DNA of 64,000 nt. Origin: Poronia punctata. Lineage: Eukaryota > Ascomycota > Sordariomycetes > Xylariales > Xylariaceae. Shown piece by piece: positions 11,918 through 23,894 of this stretch (within the stretch, counting starts at the first letter, position 1; each line of letters begins with the position of its first letter). The translations under genes and the position numbers were made by a program. Below the pieces are notes generated by a model. That model saw nothing but the letters and a program-made list of their open reading frames with translations. It was not told the origin of the DNA and ran no database searches. Location of the stretch: positions 181,445 to 245,444 of the forward strand of contig MU401491.1 in assembly GCA_022579005.1 (NCBI GenBank), in the 5' to 3' direction.

Positions 11918-14087
11918 ATGTCGACGAAAAATGTAGCTCGACGCCTCGCGGGCGGTTGGCGACGGACACTATCGACTAATGCGCCTCTAAAGAGACCTTC
12001 ATCGTCAACAACAACAAATGGCGCCGGCGGAAACGTAGCCAAAGGTGCAAGATGGACAAGTCGTTCTGTCTTTGCACTCACGGCATCTGCGGCAGCGCTG
12101 GGTTTCGGAATTGCCGCCGTCACGATGAAGAGCAGCTCGTCTACTACTACTAAGAATGTTTCTTCGCTATACAATGATACGGCGTCGGCGTCGTCAAAGC
12201 CGAAATATGCATCTGTGGATGAGATGATGAATGTGAGTAAATAAAAAATTAATTGCCCTGCACCTACGAGTACTTGGGGTTGGACATGAATTAACTTTGT
12301 TTGAAAGGCATTGGATGAGATACGGCGAGAATTAAAAAAACTCGGGGAAGAAGATGATATTATCAGCATCGATCCCGAAGATCTGCATGCGCACGGCTAT
12401 TCGGAATGGTCGACGGTGAATCCGGACGGTCTTCCCGTCGCAGTGGCGTATCCCAGATCAACGGAACAGGTGTCGGCTATTGTTCGTGTCTGTCACAAGT
12501 ACCGCGTGCCCATCATCGGTTACTCGGGAGGGTCGAGTTTGGAAGGCCATTTCTCGGCTCCTTATGGTGGTATTAGTGTGGATTTTGCGTTCATGGTGAG
12601 TTTCTTCTGTCCTTAACAGCCCAGCTCCTTTTCGACGTGGCCACGGGCACATGAATGGAAATGAATGATTACAATTGGATACTGACTTCTTTCGCTTTTG
12701 TACAGGACAAGATATTACAATTCAATAAAGACGATATGGATGTCGTTGTCCAGCCGAGTATTGGATGGCAGGATCTGAATGAACAGTTGAATCAAATGAG
12801 CAGCGGGCTGTTCTTTCCCATAGACCCGGGTAAGTTTCTTACATCCGCATAACGCGCCAAGGTGGTTCGATGAAGAACCTTGAGTATCGGCTAATCGTTG
12901 TCACGCAGGTCCAAGTGCCAAGATTGGCGGCATGGTAGGCACCAACTGTTCGGGTACCAATGCCGTAAGGTACGGGACGATGAAGGACTGGGTCATCAAC
13001 CTCACAATAGTCCTAGCGGACGGAACAGTCATCAAGACTAGAAGGCGACCGAGGAAAAGCTCGGCCGGCTACAACCTCAACGGCATTTTCGTAGGAAGTG
13101 AAGGGACGCTGGGTCTCGTTACGGAAGGTGAGCCTAGTCTAACAATCTGGACATCTGTTTCGCGCATCAGAGAAAGGAGAGTATCACTAACCTGTGGTTG
13201 AAAACTTGAAAGCCACTCTCAAACTCGCAATCGTCCCGGAAGAGACGTCAGTAGCCGTGGTCAGCTTCCCTTCCATACGCGACGCGGCTTCGGCCGCCGC
13301 CGGCGTCATGCAGGCCGGCATCCCTGTGGCGGCCATGGAAGTCCTAGACGAGGTCCAGATGAAAGTAATCAACATCGGGGGCGCCACGGCCCCGCGGATA
13401 TGGAAGGAGGCACCGACACTGTTTTTCAAGTTTTCCGGCACCAGCGTCAGCGTCAAGGATAACATAAGTCGAGTCAAGGGGATCACGAAAGCGAACAAGG
13501 GTAGCAATTTCGAGTTTGCCGAGGATGAGAAGGAGCAGAAGCTTCTGTGGTCGGCGAGAAAGGAATCGCTCTGGTCTATGTTGGCTATGAGGAAAGAGGG
13601 CGAGGAAGTCTGTAAGTTTGATTGATTGATTCATTCATTCATTCCTCTGCGAAATAGATAGGTATGATGAGGGGGCTAATATCGCGGCAACTAACCTACT
13701 TACTTTAAAGGGAGCACCGATGTTGCCGTGCCATTCAGCCGTCTGGCCGAGCTTATAGAGATCAGCAAGAAAGAGATGGACGAGATGGGCCTGTTCGCCT
13801 CGATATTGGGCCATATCGGCGACGGCAACTTCCACGAGAGCATCATGTATAATCGCACGGACCCGGAACAGGTGAAGAAGGTGGAGATGTGCGTCAAGAA
13901 CATGGTCAACAGAGCTCTCGATATGGAGGGTACTTGTACCGGCGAGCATTCCATCGGCTGGGGAAAGAAGGCGTCGCTTGTTCGCGAAGTAGGCCCGGAA
14001 ACCTTGGCGGTTATGAAGCAGATCAAGTCTGCGCTTGATCCGCAGTGGATTATGAATCCTGGCAAGATTTTTGATGTTCCTCAATAG
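11918..14087 (+). CDS. DLD1: D-lactate dehydrogenase (cytochrome), mitochondrial
   Basis: FAD enzyme that oxidises D-lactate to pyruvate and passes electrons to cytochrome c. Six exons: 11918-12232, 12308-12595, 12706-12829, 12909-13127, 13213-13611 and 13711-14087, giving 573 aa (yeast Dld1 is 587). The N-terminus is Arg/Ser-rich and free of acids (a mitochondrial presequence), followed by one hydrophobic segment at about 50-70, as expected for an inner-membrane-anchored enzyme. The FAD_binding_4 domain has [11 protein letters not shown] and [18 protein letters not shown]. The C-terminal FAD-oxidase domain has [10 protein letters not shown] and [11 protein letters not shown] near the end. 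All joins keep frame and family spacing. Three of the five acceptors are AAG rather than CAG/TAG. The start is the first ATG and yields a sensible presequence. Confidence 0.93.
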
Positions 14088-15517
14088 CCTTCCTTGGCTT
14101 GTTTGGTGGCTTCTTACCGGTTACTATTTTATATCTCAGCCTCACTTAGCAGGGCGCAAAGCATTGCACGTACCGGAGCATAGTCTTTATATGGCGCATC
14201 ATAAGAAGGAGTACAAATATATGGCACACTTGGATTCCACAAGCCCAGAGACCCCGTGACCCCGTGACCTGCACATGGGATGCATGTAGCATGATTAATA
14301 CGTATCCCTTATTCCACTTAGCGCTTGCCTCTTGGTTACATGATGAAACCTGCGCAGGGCTGATGTTTGTCTGTTGCCGCCAGCAAACTTTTTACTCCCT
14401 TGCATTCCCGGAATATGCACCTTTCTGTATTCTCCCGTCCATGGTAATGATCTGGAACATTACACTAAATGCCTACCTACTCAATAAGATACGGCAAATA
14501 TACCATCGCCTTGAGCAGTGTGGTACAGAGGTAATCACCATACCACCTATGTCCCCGTCACAAGTGTTGCCCGACGAACACCTGTTTATTCTCAGGTACT
14601 ACTTGCCAAACCAGAAGTAGTATGATGAGCGAGCGCATCAACAAGTTTGGTGTGCTTATCTGCCAGTGTTACTAGATATTTGGTTTCGGTACTCTCCTTT
14701 CCTTCCAACCACAAAACCTACACGCAGGGTTGATTTCTTACGTTTGTTTGTGCTTGACAATCCATAGGCATTCGCCTTTCTCACTCCAAGTATGGGCAGC
14801 AGACGTTGTCTATGCTAGTATTGCCTGGCTGGTAAGTCGCCCTGTTGTCCCCTCCTGTGCAGATACAAATTCCCAAGCCTATTCTCCATCCTCTTCTATT
14901 CACCTTGGGTTGCCCTGGGATTATTCCGTATTCTGAATGGGAATGTACTAGGATACACACCTTTGGACTGAGAAATTCTACATCCTGGCGTGTTTCAGCA
15001 ACGGGACTTCCTTCCATTGAGGTTGTCTGCGCCTGCCTCCATTGCCACAAGCCTCAATAGACTGACGTACCTATTGAGGAAGGATACACGCACCTAGGTA
15101 TGTCCAGTGCCCTCTCAGTAAGTTACAACCCAGGACTGGATAAGGTATCACAATCTGCAAGGTACCTATCTACATACTTACATCAATGGAATGGGATTAG
15201 GTTCGGGTCGCCCCACGGATGCTGGTACTTCCTACATAATAACATTCTCTCAACTTGTTGCATTTCGCCTGCTCTTCTTTCTTCGCCATCGGCACCCTTG
15301 TTTTTCGCAGCGGTACCTACACTTTTCGCCCCCCCCCCCCCCCGCTCGCTTCGTCTCCTACAGACCTGGTTTGCACAACTGCTTGCCTTGCTGTGGGCAA
15401 ACTCATCTCTCGCTGGCGAGATTGGGATACTTGTCCCGCTACCACCTGGTTCATTTTCTCTTTCTCCAGCTTCCATCCACTCTTACCCGCAGTCGATGAA
15501 CTGGAACAATACGCAAC
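14088..15517. other. Intergenic spacer
   Basis: Contains a C homopolymer near 15340 and open frames (14264-14620, 15100-15534) without family resemblance or consistent codon bias. It presumably holds the DLD1 terminator and the promoter and leader of the RNA polymerase gene. A short upstream exon of that gene cannot be excluded. Confidence 0.45.
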
Positions 15518-18500
15518 ATGAATACGGTAACTAGAACTCGGGCTCCTCAGCCTAGAAGCTCAAGACCCAAGCCCTCTATGACAGTCCAGAGCCCCCGTCC
15601 CGCAACCAGAGCGCGAACTGGCCATGCTATGCAGCAGATGCACATGCGCCCGGATTGGAAGGACTGGCCTTCGCTAGCTATCCGGCTTTCGGGTCTTCCA
15701 AACTCGATCACAACACTAGACCTGGCAAAACATTTCCATCGCTATGGCCGAATCGCCTACATCGAAATCCACGAGCCGCGAAGAGAGTCGGCTCAGCTTC
15801 GGTTCTCACCACCTCCTTCCCACTGTTGTTGGGATAGCAAGATGCTGTTTGAGATGAGAGGGAAAGAATACAAGATCAGAGGACAACTACTGCCGAGAAA
15901 TGACTTGCCACAGGTGTCTATTACCCCAGGGGGGCCGCTGTATCCCCAGCGACTGACAATGAAGCCGGTGCGAGTCCAGTTTGGTGTCCTGTCCCGGCCC
16001 CGCGAGTTCATGGAGATGAGGAGCATAAGAAGCCCATCGGGCGATAAAGGCACATTCTCCTTCCTTCTGGATCTAAGGTTCAGAGCGATTGATGTTGTGT
16101 TTTCTTGCAACATGAAGGATCCACGCCGAGCTGGCCTTAAAACCGATCACCCCTCACCTATCGGAGAGAAAGAGCAACCAACAACGTACAAAGCACAGAT
16201 CTTCCTCGCACACCTGACGAATCTCGTGGTCTTCGAGGATGAGACGACATTCTCTTTGCTTATTCCACTGCGGAGCCCTCCAGTATTTCTCAGAGAGGTC
16301 GAGATGGCTGCGCAACACTCCGAGGGGAAGAGTAGTTGGAACGAGTCCGATGCATGGGTTCGAGCGGCGGATATTAACTACGACACAGGCTTCTTCCAGC
16401 ATGAAAAAGTCGCCCTCCACAGAAAACACCAGTTCCTCGATATTGGAAGATGGACAACATACAAGTTTACCTTTGAAAAGGACAGATCGACACTCACCAC
16501 CTGGGACACGATGAGGAAGATACTGCGAGACTATAACGTGTCGATACACGACGCTGCCGATAAGTTCAGCACCGTCCCCGCCACCAAGTCGACCTTTTGG
16601 CAAACCTTGGAGCTGGGATCGGAAGACAGCGCCCCCTGTGCTAACTCGGCGCTCCTCGCAGACACGGAAGGAATACTCCTTCCGTTTGAAGTACGGTACC
16701 AACTGGAAGTATGCATCTCCCAGGGCTACTTTGAAGAGGTCAACATCGATTCAACCTTTCTCCGGAAGCTAAGCCAGCTCTCAAGTGGACAGAAGGGGGC
16801 CAGAAATCGAGCAAAAGACTTACTCGCTTTTGTTTCTGATTCGGGAGGACCAGACGCAGGTGACGCCTTGAATCTCTACCCTAGAAGATACTATGACCCA
16901 CTGGCGCTCTTCTCAGATAGAAAGGCACTGTGTTATTATCCAGACCTCGGCATTCCCTCCCACTGTTCCTGGGTTAGGAAAGTGGTTATCACTCCGTCTA
17001 CCATGTACCTGAGTAGTCCGGCTCCCGAACCTTCCAATCGCGTACTTCGCAAGTTTGCCAGATACGGCGACCGATTCCTGAGAGTCCAATTCACGGACGA
17101 GCTTGTAAAGGGCAGAATATACTCGGCCCCCCAAGATAGAAAACATAATGCCCTTTTCAACCGCGTGTTCCGCACATTGCAGAATGGTATTGAGGTAGCA
17201 GGTCGGCACTTTCAATTTCTCGCGTTTGGCAATTCCCAGTTCAGAGAGAACGGGGCATATTTCTTTGCCCCCACGGAGCATACAACGTGTGACCACATCA
17301 GGGCGTGGATGGGAGATGTGGCGCACATCAGAGTAACGGCCAAATATGCAGCAAGATTGGGCCAGTGCTTCTCTACCACAAGGCCACTCACGGATAGCCC
17401 TATAAGCCAAAGCGTCGAGGAGATCGATGATATTGAGCGGAACAATTGGTGTTTCACTGACGGTGTTGGCAAGATCTCGCCACACCTGGCCGAGTATGTC
17501 GCAAAGCCACTCCGGCTGACACAGAAACACCTGCCGTCGGCATTCCAGTTCAGACTGGGTGGTAGCAAGGGCCTACTGGTCGTGTGGCCTGACCTAAAGT
17601 TCAATAAGATCCTCTTGCGACCATCGCAGCAAAAGTTCAAGGCCCAGTCGACACATCTGGAGCTCATCAAGCCGTCTCGTTTCTCGGTAGCCACGCTGAA
17701 TAGACAGACAATACTGATACTCAGCTGCCTAGGCGTACCAGACACTGTATTCATGAACCTCCAAAAGAAGCAGCTGATGGATTACGACAAAGCCCTAGAA
17801 GACGCCGAGACGGCCATGCGCCTACTTTGTACATTTGTTGACCAGAATGGAGTAACGACAGCACTGGCCCAGATGATAAAAGACGGCTTCATGCAGACAA
17901 AGGAACCCTTTCTTGCTTGCGTCCTGCAGGTATGGCGCGCTTGGTCGTTGAAAATGCTCCGCGAAAAGGCCCGTATAGTGGTCGAGAAGAGTGCATTCGT
18001 CTTGGGCTGTGTAGACGAGACTGGCACATTGCGTGGCTACCACGAACCGGGAAGTGACTCCAAAGATCCCTCTATGTGCCAGACGACCCAAGAGTTTCCG
18101 CAGATATTCCTTCAAGTCCCCCAGTCAGGGGTCCAGCCTGGCGATATGGGTGGCTACAAGGTTGTCGAGGGACTCTGCGTCGTGGGCCGCAATCCCTCAC
18201 TACATCCAGGCGACATACGTGTGGTTGAGGCCATAGATGTGCCTGCCCTTCGCCACCTACGTGATGTGGTAGTCTTTCCATCGACGGGGGATCGCGATAT
18301 TCCTTCAATGTGCTCCGGCGGGGATCTCGACGGGGACGATTTCTTTGTGATTTGGGATCCTGATCTCGTACCGCCGGAACGCAATCATCCGCCCATGCGC
18401 CACGACGCCGTGCAACCGGTACAGCTCTCGCGAGATGTACGAGTCAACGATCTCGTGACCTTTTTCGTTACTTACATGAAGAATGACTCCTTGTGCACTA

Positions 18501-19462
18501 TCGCGCATGCCCACCTAGCCCAGTCAGATTGTCTCGCAGACGGTCCTAAAGATCCAAAGTGCGTCGAGTTGGCCCATCTTCATTCTAATGCGGTCGACTA
18601 TCCAAAATCTGGACAGCCAGCGCATCTACGAGAAAACTTGCGGCCGAAATCTTTCCCACACTTTATGGAGAAACCAGGCAGATCCTACCATTCCAAAAAG
18701 ATTCTCGGACAGCTGTACGATGTTGTCACCAAGGCCGAGTTCCACCCTAACATGAGTGGCGCCTTCGATGAGCGCATTATCCGCAGGTTCGACCTAAGCA
18801 TGGAAATGTTGAAAAGGGCCAGAATTGTCAAGGCACAGCACGACAGGGCATTAAGGCAGATCATGAACCAGCGCGAGATTGGCACGGAATTCGAGGTGTG
18901 GAGTACCTTTGTTATGACAAGGCCACGGGCAGGCTCTGAATATCAGATGCAAGAGACGATGGGCCTGATCATGGCTGCGCACCGAGAGCGTTTCAGAGAC
19001 GCCTGCATCAAGGTAGCCGGGTCACGTGAGCCCGAAGTTCTATATCCGTTCATCGCAGCAGTATATCGAGTCACATGGGAAGCAGTCCAAGCCGCCATCC
19101 AGGCAGGGAACCACCGCGACAATAATGGTGCAAACCAGGAACGACCGATGCCCTTCATCAGCTTCCCTTGGATTTTTGACCAGGAGCTCGGCCGCATAGC
19201 TAACGGACCCGCGGATTATCGACTGGACAAAATGCCGGAAGTACCGGCGGATGCCCTAGAGGGCGATGCCCAGGATGAGGACGATACGGAGTACGAGAAG
19301 CTCTTAGGTCTTGGCATATTCGCCCCCAAACTAGAGGATTCTGAAGGGAATGAGGGTAGTGAAGCCGATTCTCTTCCCCCCCTTGACGAGGAGGAGCTGG
19401 TTGTGTTGGAGGAAAAGAGAACCGGTATGGATGAGCTAGAGTTACTGATGAACGATGAGTAA
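15518..19462 (+). CDS. RNA-dependent RNA polymerase (SAD-1/Rdp1 type)
   Basis: Cell-encoded RdRP that makes double-stranded RNA from aberrant transcripts for Dicer in quelling or meiotic silencing. One uninterrupted frame of 1314 aa. An RRM-like fold is suggested at about residues 52-110 (LAIRLSGLPNSITTLDLAKH). The RdRP domain occupies roughly 380-1000. It contains WCFTDGVGKISPHLAEYV and FRLGGSKGLLVVWPD, then VVGRNPSLHPGDIR, and the catalytic loop CSGGDLDGDDFFVIWD, with the metal-binding DLDGD at residues 936-940. The C-terminus is acidic (EDDTEYEK, DEEELVVLEEK). The N-terminal RRM plus polymerase plan recalls Neurospora SAD-1 and yeast Rdp1 more than QDE-1, but I could not make a tree. No catalytic residue is missing. 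The start is the first ATG of the frame and rests on length alone. Confidence 0.93.
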   Translation: MNTVTRTRAPQPRSSRPKPSMTVQSPRPATRARTGHAMQQMHMRPDWKDWPSLAIRLSGLPNSITTLDLAKHFHRYGRIAYIEIHEPRRESAQLRFSPPPSHCCWDSKMLFEMRGKEYKIRGQLLPRNDLPQVSITPGGPLYPQRLTMKPVRVQFGVLSRPREFMEMRSIRSPSGDKGTFSFLLDLRFRAIDVVFSCNMKDPRRAGLKTDHPSPIGEKEQPTTYKAQIFLAHLTNLVVFEDETTFSLLIPLRSPPVFLREVEMAAQHSEGKSSWNESDAWVRAADINYDTGFFQHEKVALHRKHQFLDIGRWTTYKFTFEKDRSTLTTWDTMRKILRDYNVSIHDAADKFSTVPATKSTFWQTLELGSEDSAPCANSALLADTEGILLPFEVRYQLEVCISQGYFEEVNIDSTFLRKLSQLSSGQKGARNRAKDLLAFVSDSGGPDAGDALNLYPRRYYDPLALFSDRKALCYYPDLGIPSHCSWVRKVVITPSTMYLSSPAPEPSNRVLRKFARYGDRFLRVQFTDELVKGRIYSAPQDRKHNALFNRVFRTLQNGIEVAGRHFQFLAFGNSQFRENGAYFFAPTEHTTCDHIRAWMGDVAHIRVTAKYAARLGQCFSTTRPLTDSPISQSVEEIDDIERNNWCFTDGVGKISPHLAEYVAKPLRLTQKHLPSAFQFRLGGSKGLLVVWPDLKFNKILLRPSQQKFKAQSTHLELIKPSRFSVATLNRQTILILSCLGVPDTVFMNLQKKQLMDYDKALEDAETAMRLLCTFVDQNGVTTALAQMIKDGFMQTKEPFLACVLQVWRAWSLKMLREKARIVVEKSAFVLGCVDETGTLRGYHEPGSDSKDPSMCQTTQEFPQIFLQVPQSGVQPGDMGGYKVVEGLCVVGRNPSLHPGDIRVVEAIDVPALRHLRDVVVFPSTGDRDIPSMCSGGDLDGDDFFVIWDPDLVPPERNHPPMRHDAVQPVQLSRDVRVNDLVTFFVTYMKNDSLCTIAHAHLAQSDCLADGPKDPKCVELAHLHSNAVDYPKSGQPAHLRENLRPKSFPHFMEKPGRSYHSKKILGQLYDVVTKAEFHPNMSGAFDERIIRRFDLSMEMLKRARIVKAQHDRALRQIMNQREIGTEFEVWSTFVMTRPRAGSEYQMQETMGLIMAAHRERFRDACIKVAGSREPEVLYPFIAAVYRVTWEAVQAAIQAGNHRDNNGANQERPMPFISFPWIFDQELGRIANGPADYRLDKMPEVPADALEGDAQDEDDTEYEKLLGLGIFAPKLEDSEGNEGSEADSLPPLDEEELVVLEEKRTGMDELELLMNDE

Positions 19463-20381
19463 AACCTGGGTCAGAGCTTTGGTCTCGATAAAGGATGCGA
19501 AGCGGAGCCAAACGGCATCTTTTTTTTTTAGCGAATTCCCGAGCAGACGATCATTAGCACGGGGACAGCTTTCAGTTCGATAAAAAATACAGGGATAGTA
19601 CCGAACTGCCAAACACATGGTGTAAAGATCCAGCACCTTTGAACTAGGTATAGCGATGAGGGGTATGAAGTTTAGATTCCGAGTTTATATCATTTTACCG
19701 GGGACATCCGGAGGAAGGATATAGCTACGTATGCGTTTAGACGTGTAAGTTCACAGCACAGTTACATGAGAATTGAACGATGATTTCTGGTATGCTTTTT
19801 AGTACAATTGGTAGTGAGAGCAAAAAGTAAAGGAACACCTGCAGGCAGTATGTGCAATAGACATTAGAAAATATACAAGAAAATACTGTAAAGGTCCAAG
19901 ATTATAAACTTAGCGGGGTTGTACTCACTGAAGGCAGGAGCAAGGCAGACCCGTGGTAAAAGGGGTGGGGTTCCTGCTCTGTATGACTTTAGGCGGAAGA
20001 GGGTTTCTCCTGTAGCGACGGCTGCCAAAAGTCTTGGCGGCGCACATCCAATTTTCTGCCGACCTACCTAACGAGCCGGAGCATCCACTGCCGATTGAAC
20101 GATTGAATAACCCCAGAAGACGTAATCACGAGCGATTCTCAAGGTAAGTCAAGAAACCAGGATGGCCGTCGATTTGGTAGTTGGCATTTGTAGCTATTTG
20201 ACGTGCCGTCAAAGCTACAAAATAGAGTTAGAGGAGGCACCAGCACGGACACAGAAAAGCAGACGTGCAAGAAGAAGGAGACCCTGACTAATTGCTCTGT
20301 TTTCTTGCCTTTAGACGCCGAACTTATAAACCCCTCGATCTCGACGTTGACTCCCCGCATCGAGATAGCTTGCCCAACACC
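19463..20381. other. Intergenic spacer
   Basis: 3' region of the RdRP gene and promoter and leader of the NAC beta gene. The frames at 20139-20459 (minus) and 20203-20571 (plus) overlap NAC exon 1 and its intron and are shadows. Confidence 0.5.
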
Positions 20382-21164
20382 ATGGCTGACGTTCAGGAAC
20401 TGCTTAAGAAGAAGTTTGGAGGCGCCGCCCCGGCACGTACCGGTATGTTTCAACCGCAAAGCGATTCAACCCCGGCCTCGGCCACTTCGAAATACATTTG
20501 ATATGAGCGACATAACGAGGAGAGATGGTTACTACACGAGGCTGAAGGCTGACTCAATTGGATTTAATTGATCAGGTGGAAAGGGTACCCCGAGACACAA
20601 GCAGAAGCGGAATGTTCCCCGCAGTGCAAATGACGACAAGAAACTGCAGGCTACCTTGAAGAAGCTGAACACTCAGCCCATTCAGGCAATCGAGGAGGTC
20701 AATATGTTCAAGAGCGACGGCAACGTCATCCACTTCTCTGCGCCCAAGGGTAAGTCTTGCCGAGATATACTTGGTCCCTCCCCCGCCTATCCCCTGGCCT
20801 GGCTTCCCTGCTGCTTGGCAAGTTGCCGCGCTAAGGAAGGGACAACAATGTGAATTCGGCGGGGCATGACACGATATGATCTTTGTCTTCTAGTATATGT
20901 ATGGACTAACATGGCGCTTTCTACTTAGTTCACGCCGCTGTTCCTTCCAACACCTTTGCCATCTATGGTGCCGGCGAGGACAAGGAGCTGACCGAACTGG
21001 TACCGGGCATCCTAAACCAGCTAGGACCTGACTCTCTAGCCTCTCTCCGTAAGTTGGCAGAGAGTTACCAGAGCATGAGTAAGGAGAACAAGGACGGTGA
21101 GGATGGCGACGACGACATCCCGGATCTTGTTGCCGGTGAGAACTTCGAGGGCAAGGTAGAATAA
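20382..21164 (+). CDS. EGD1: Nascent polypeptide-associated complex subunit beta
   Basis: Ribosome-associated chaperone subunit that pairs with NAC alpha at the exit tunnel. Exons 20382-20442, 20576-20749 and 20929-21164 give 156 aa, normal for fungal NAC beta. The ribosome-binding basic motif appears as [18 protein letters not shown], slightly different from the usual RRK-K-KK but at the right place. The NAC domain follows: [46 protein letters not shown]. The acidic tail is [20 protein letters not shown]. The chosen ATG gives [12 protein letters not shown], like related fungi; an upstream in-frame ATG at 20292 is less likely. Introns are GT-CAG and GT-TAG. Confidence 0.95.
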
Positions 21165-22312
21165 ATATACCCGGCTCCGATGCCGAATGCTCCCCCGCCG
21201 CCACCCAGAAAGGACCAAAACCTGACCCCGCAAGCCCTTCTCGTCTTTTAATTACTAAGCCATGGAATTCATTATGGGTCGTTCGGAATGAGACACGAAT
21301 AAGTGGAAGACAAAACCCTGGTTTGGGATCTCGTCTTTTGACCGGTAGGGGTCATGGGAATGAATGAATTGTTACGAACTACTCATTTGGCCCCTCCCCT
21401 CTCTCCTGTCTATCTCTTTGTCGCTTGATAACCCGGAGAAATGGGTGTGGTGGGGTAGAAAAGGGAGTTTGGTAGCCTGTTAACCGGTATGTTTAAGGGA
21501 TTCCTGTTGATGGATCGTACCTAGTTGTTGCTGGCTTGGCTCGGATAGTCTTTTTATTCATATCTAAGCCCCCAACAAGGAAGAGAACTGGCTATAGCGG
21601 TTCCGTTTCATGCTATGTTTTTACATGCATGTCGTCAACCGTGCCACCAAGGTAAAGGGCAAGGGGTAGTAGTAGAAGGACAGGGATATACATAACCAAA
21701 AATCCGTCAAATCACCCCAAAAGGGCAAACTTTACAACCTTGTTTTTGCTGCTCTGACTATGAGAATATGCAGTAGATTGGGGTTTTGGTTGAGTTTACA
21801 TACGTTCTTTTCTGTGATGACGAAGATTTTGGAGGGGTTGCTCATCCTCGCACTCCTGTTTTTATTTATACTTTTTCTTCAGTTCTTTGTTGTTGCAGGA
21901 TTACCATGTCTGGTTCAACCCTTATCGCCATCATCTGAGTGCAAGGGCTTCTATCAAAGGATGGCAGAAACTGCTGCTCCTTTTAAGCAACTTGACATGT
22001 AGGCGGGCTTGAGTTGCTCCTTGGAACACCAGTTTCCCCTAATACCCTCCTTACCTTGTTTGGGGCAATTTGAGTGGTAATATAGTATGGTCTGTCTGGC
22101 TTTTACTGCTTTGGGTTGGGACGATGTAGGTACATTCTATTCGGACTTTAGGTGATATGGGTAATATGGGGCGGGGGTCTAAAAGTATGGTAGACATACA
22201 TATAACACTACTACACGTACAACATTCCATATTTCTGTACCAGCTCTAGTTTATATATATACTTACCTACCTACCTAACCCAGGTAAAAAACAAGGAAAA
22301 CACATAACCCAA
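21165..22312. other. Intergenic spacer between convergent genes
   Basis: Shared 3' flank of the NAC beta (plus) and TAD1 (minus) genes. A hydrophobic frame at 21760-22002 lacks any family or conserved start context and is probably fortuitous. Confidence 0.5.
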
Positions 22313-23894
22313 CTAACTCCGCCCTTTTTTTTCTCGCAACACAAAATCCTCATCTCCCAAGTTCCTCACCCACCCCTTGAGCGCCAACGTCCTCGCGTCC
22401 TCTTTCACTCGTCTCCGAGGATCCAGAAGGAGGGAATTCTTGACGTCGGCATAAGTCGTCATCTGCCCCTCTTCCGTCTTGCTATAAAGCGCGTCTCGAA
22501 TTTCTTGATTGATTTTGATGATGGTTGTTGTTGTTGTTGCTGTTGTTGTCGTTGTTGTTGTTGTGACGGCTGTTATCCATAAGTGTCTTCTCGAGGCGAA
22601 GCTCGCGCCAAGGATATGCGCGTTCGAGGCTTTACGACCTTGTAATACGCCGTTGAGAGTTGTTTCTTCTTGGCCGGATGCTGTTAGGGCTGTGGAGATG
22701 TTGCTGGGCGTGATTTTGGGATTTTTGGGAGTAGTATTGGGAGTAGCTTGTGGTCGTCGTCGTCTACTGAATTCGAATTCGAGATTGGTTGTTTTGATGA
22801 GAAAGGGGTGGAATTTGTAGCCGCCTGTCCAAGATGATGATATGGGTCTTAACGGTGCCATCCGAGCAGCTTCTTGTCCCGGGTTATCTGAAAATGCCCG
22901 TTGACATCCGGACGCGCTGTATTGAGATTGTGGTAATATTAATGTGCTTATGTAGGCGTTGTCCGGGGCTACGAGGAGGGAGGTGATCGAGCAGAGTAAG
23001 GAGGTGCATTGGTGGAGGGATAGTTTGTCTGAGCAGGATTTCGATAGCGTGACGGGTGCGTCGCTGCGCGAGGGCTTGCGTCGGACTATGCCTAGTTGTG
23101 AGAAGTAGCCTCTGCCTAGGAGGAGGAGGGATGGTTCGTCAGAAGATGATGAGGTGGCGGTTGGGATTGGGATTGGGATTGTCCAGGGTGTTGCGTCGGG
23201 TTGGGAGGACATGGTTAGTTCCATGCTTGCGTCTCCGCCTAGGGGATATGTAATGTCATGTGAGATAGTCGTCGACGATACTAAGGGGGGATATTTACGG
23301 ACAAGGTGCCTCGGAGCAATACATGTGAAGTAGTACATCCTCTCGCCATGTGAAAGGCTGTCGATGCCAGGAGACAGAGCTATCCTCAGAGTCCGACTCT
23401 ATTATCTCGTCGTCACTTCGTCGACGGATAAAGTCGGACGAGGTCTTGACACCACTTGCTAGGGCTTGACATTCGTCTAGAATGAAGCGGTTGAAGGCTC
23501 GGATGGCAAGCGTCTCTGCGTGCCAGTCGTGTAAAACGTTCCCTTGAGCTGTGGGGAGCTTGGATGTCGGGAGACATTTCATGCCGGTGCTAAGTTGTTT
23601 CTTTAGTATTCAGAGATTCGTATAAGTGACAGACATAACTGGATGAGGGGAACACGTACGCTAAGGCTAGACAAGTTATTTTGCCATCATTTCCTATTGA
23701 ACAGAAAAATAAGTCGGTTGATGTGATTAAAAAAGATTTATGTTCTCGAAATTTCAAGTACCTTCAGCAACGATCCCGCTCAGGGGCACCCATTCACGAA
23801 GACCATTGGCGCGGAGGACAGGTTTCCGCTTAGCTGGTAGCTTGTCAAATTCTTGCTGCACAAGAGATGCTATGAGGTCTGGGGAGACGGGCAT
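22313..23894 (-). CDS. TAD1: tRNA-specific adenosine deaminase 1 (A37 of tRNA-Ala)
   Basis: Converts A37, next to the anticodon of tRNA-Ala, to inosine. Four exons on the minus strand: 23894-23762, 23693-23660 (34 nt), 23589-23303 and 23238-22313, giving 459 aa. The deaminase zinc site is complete: HAE at residues 79-81 within GNVLHDWHAETLAIRAFNRF, PC at 151-152 within CSEAPCGDASMEL, and the second Cys at 220 within SKSCSDKLSLHQ. The exon 3-4 join restores the PCG codons; its donor is GTCCGT, slightly unusual. A Thr run (about 13 Thr) and Ser/Pro-rich insertions interrupt the C-terminal half, typical of rapidly drifting fungal Tad1. Head-to-head with RPL24 across 434 bp. Confidence 0.92.

Noticed and set aside
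16913..17530. Long antisense frame of 205 codons inside the RdRP gene
   Set aside because: Shadow of the sense coding frame; no family resemblance, and the sense frame carries conserved polymerase motifs.
21760..22002. Small hydrophobic protein of 80 aa
   Set aside because: Lies in the shared 3' flank of two convergent genes, with no conserved feature beyond hydrophobicity of T-rich DNA.
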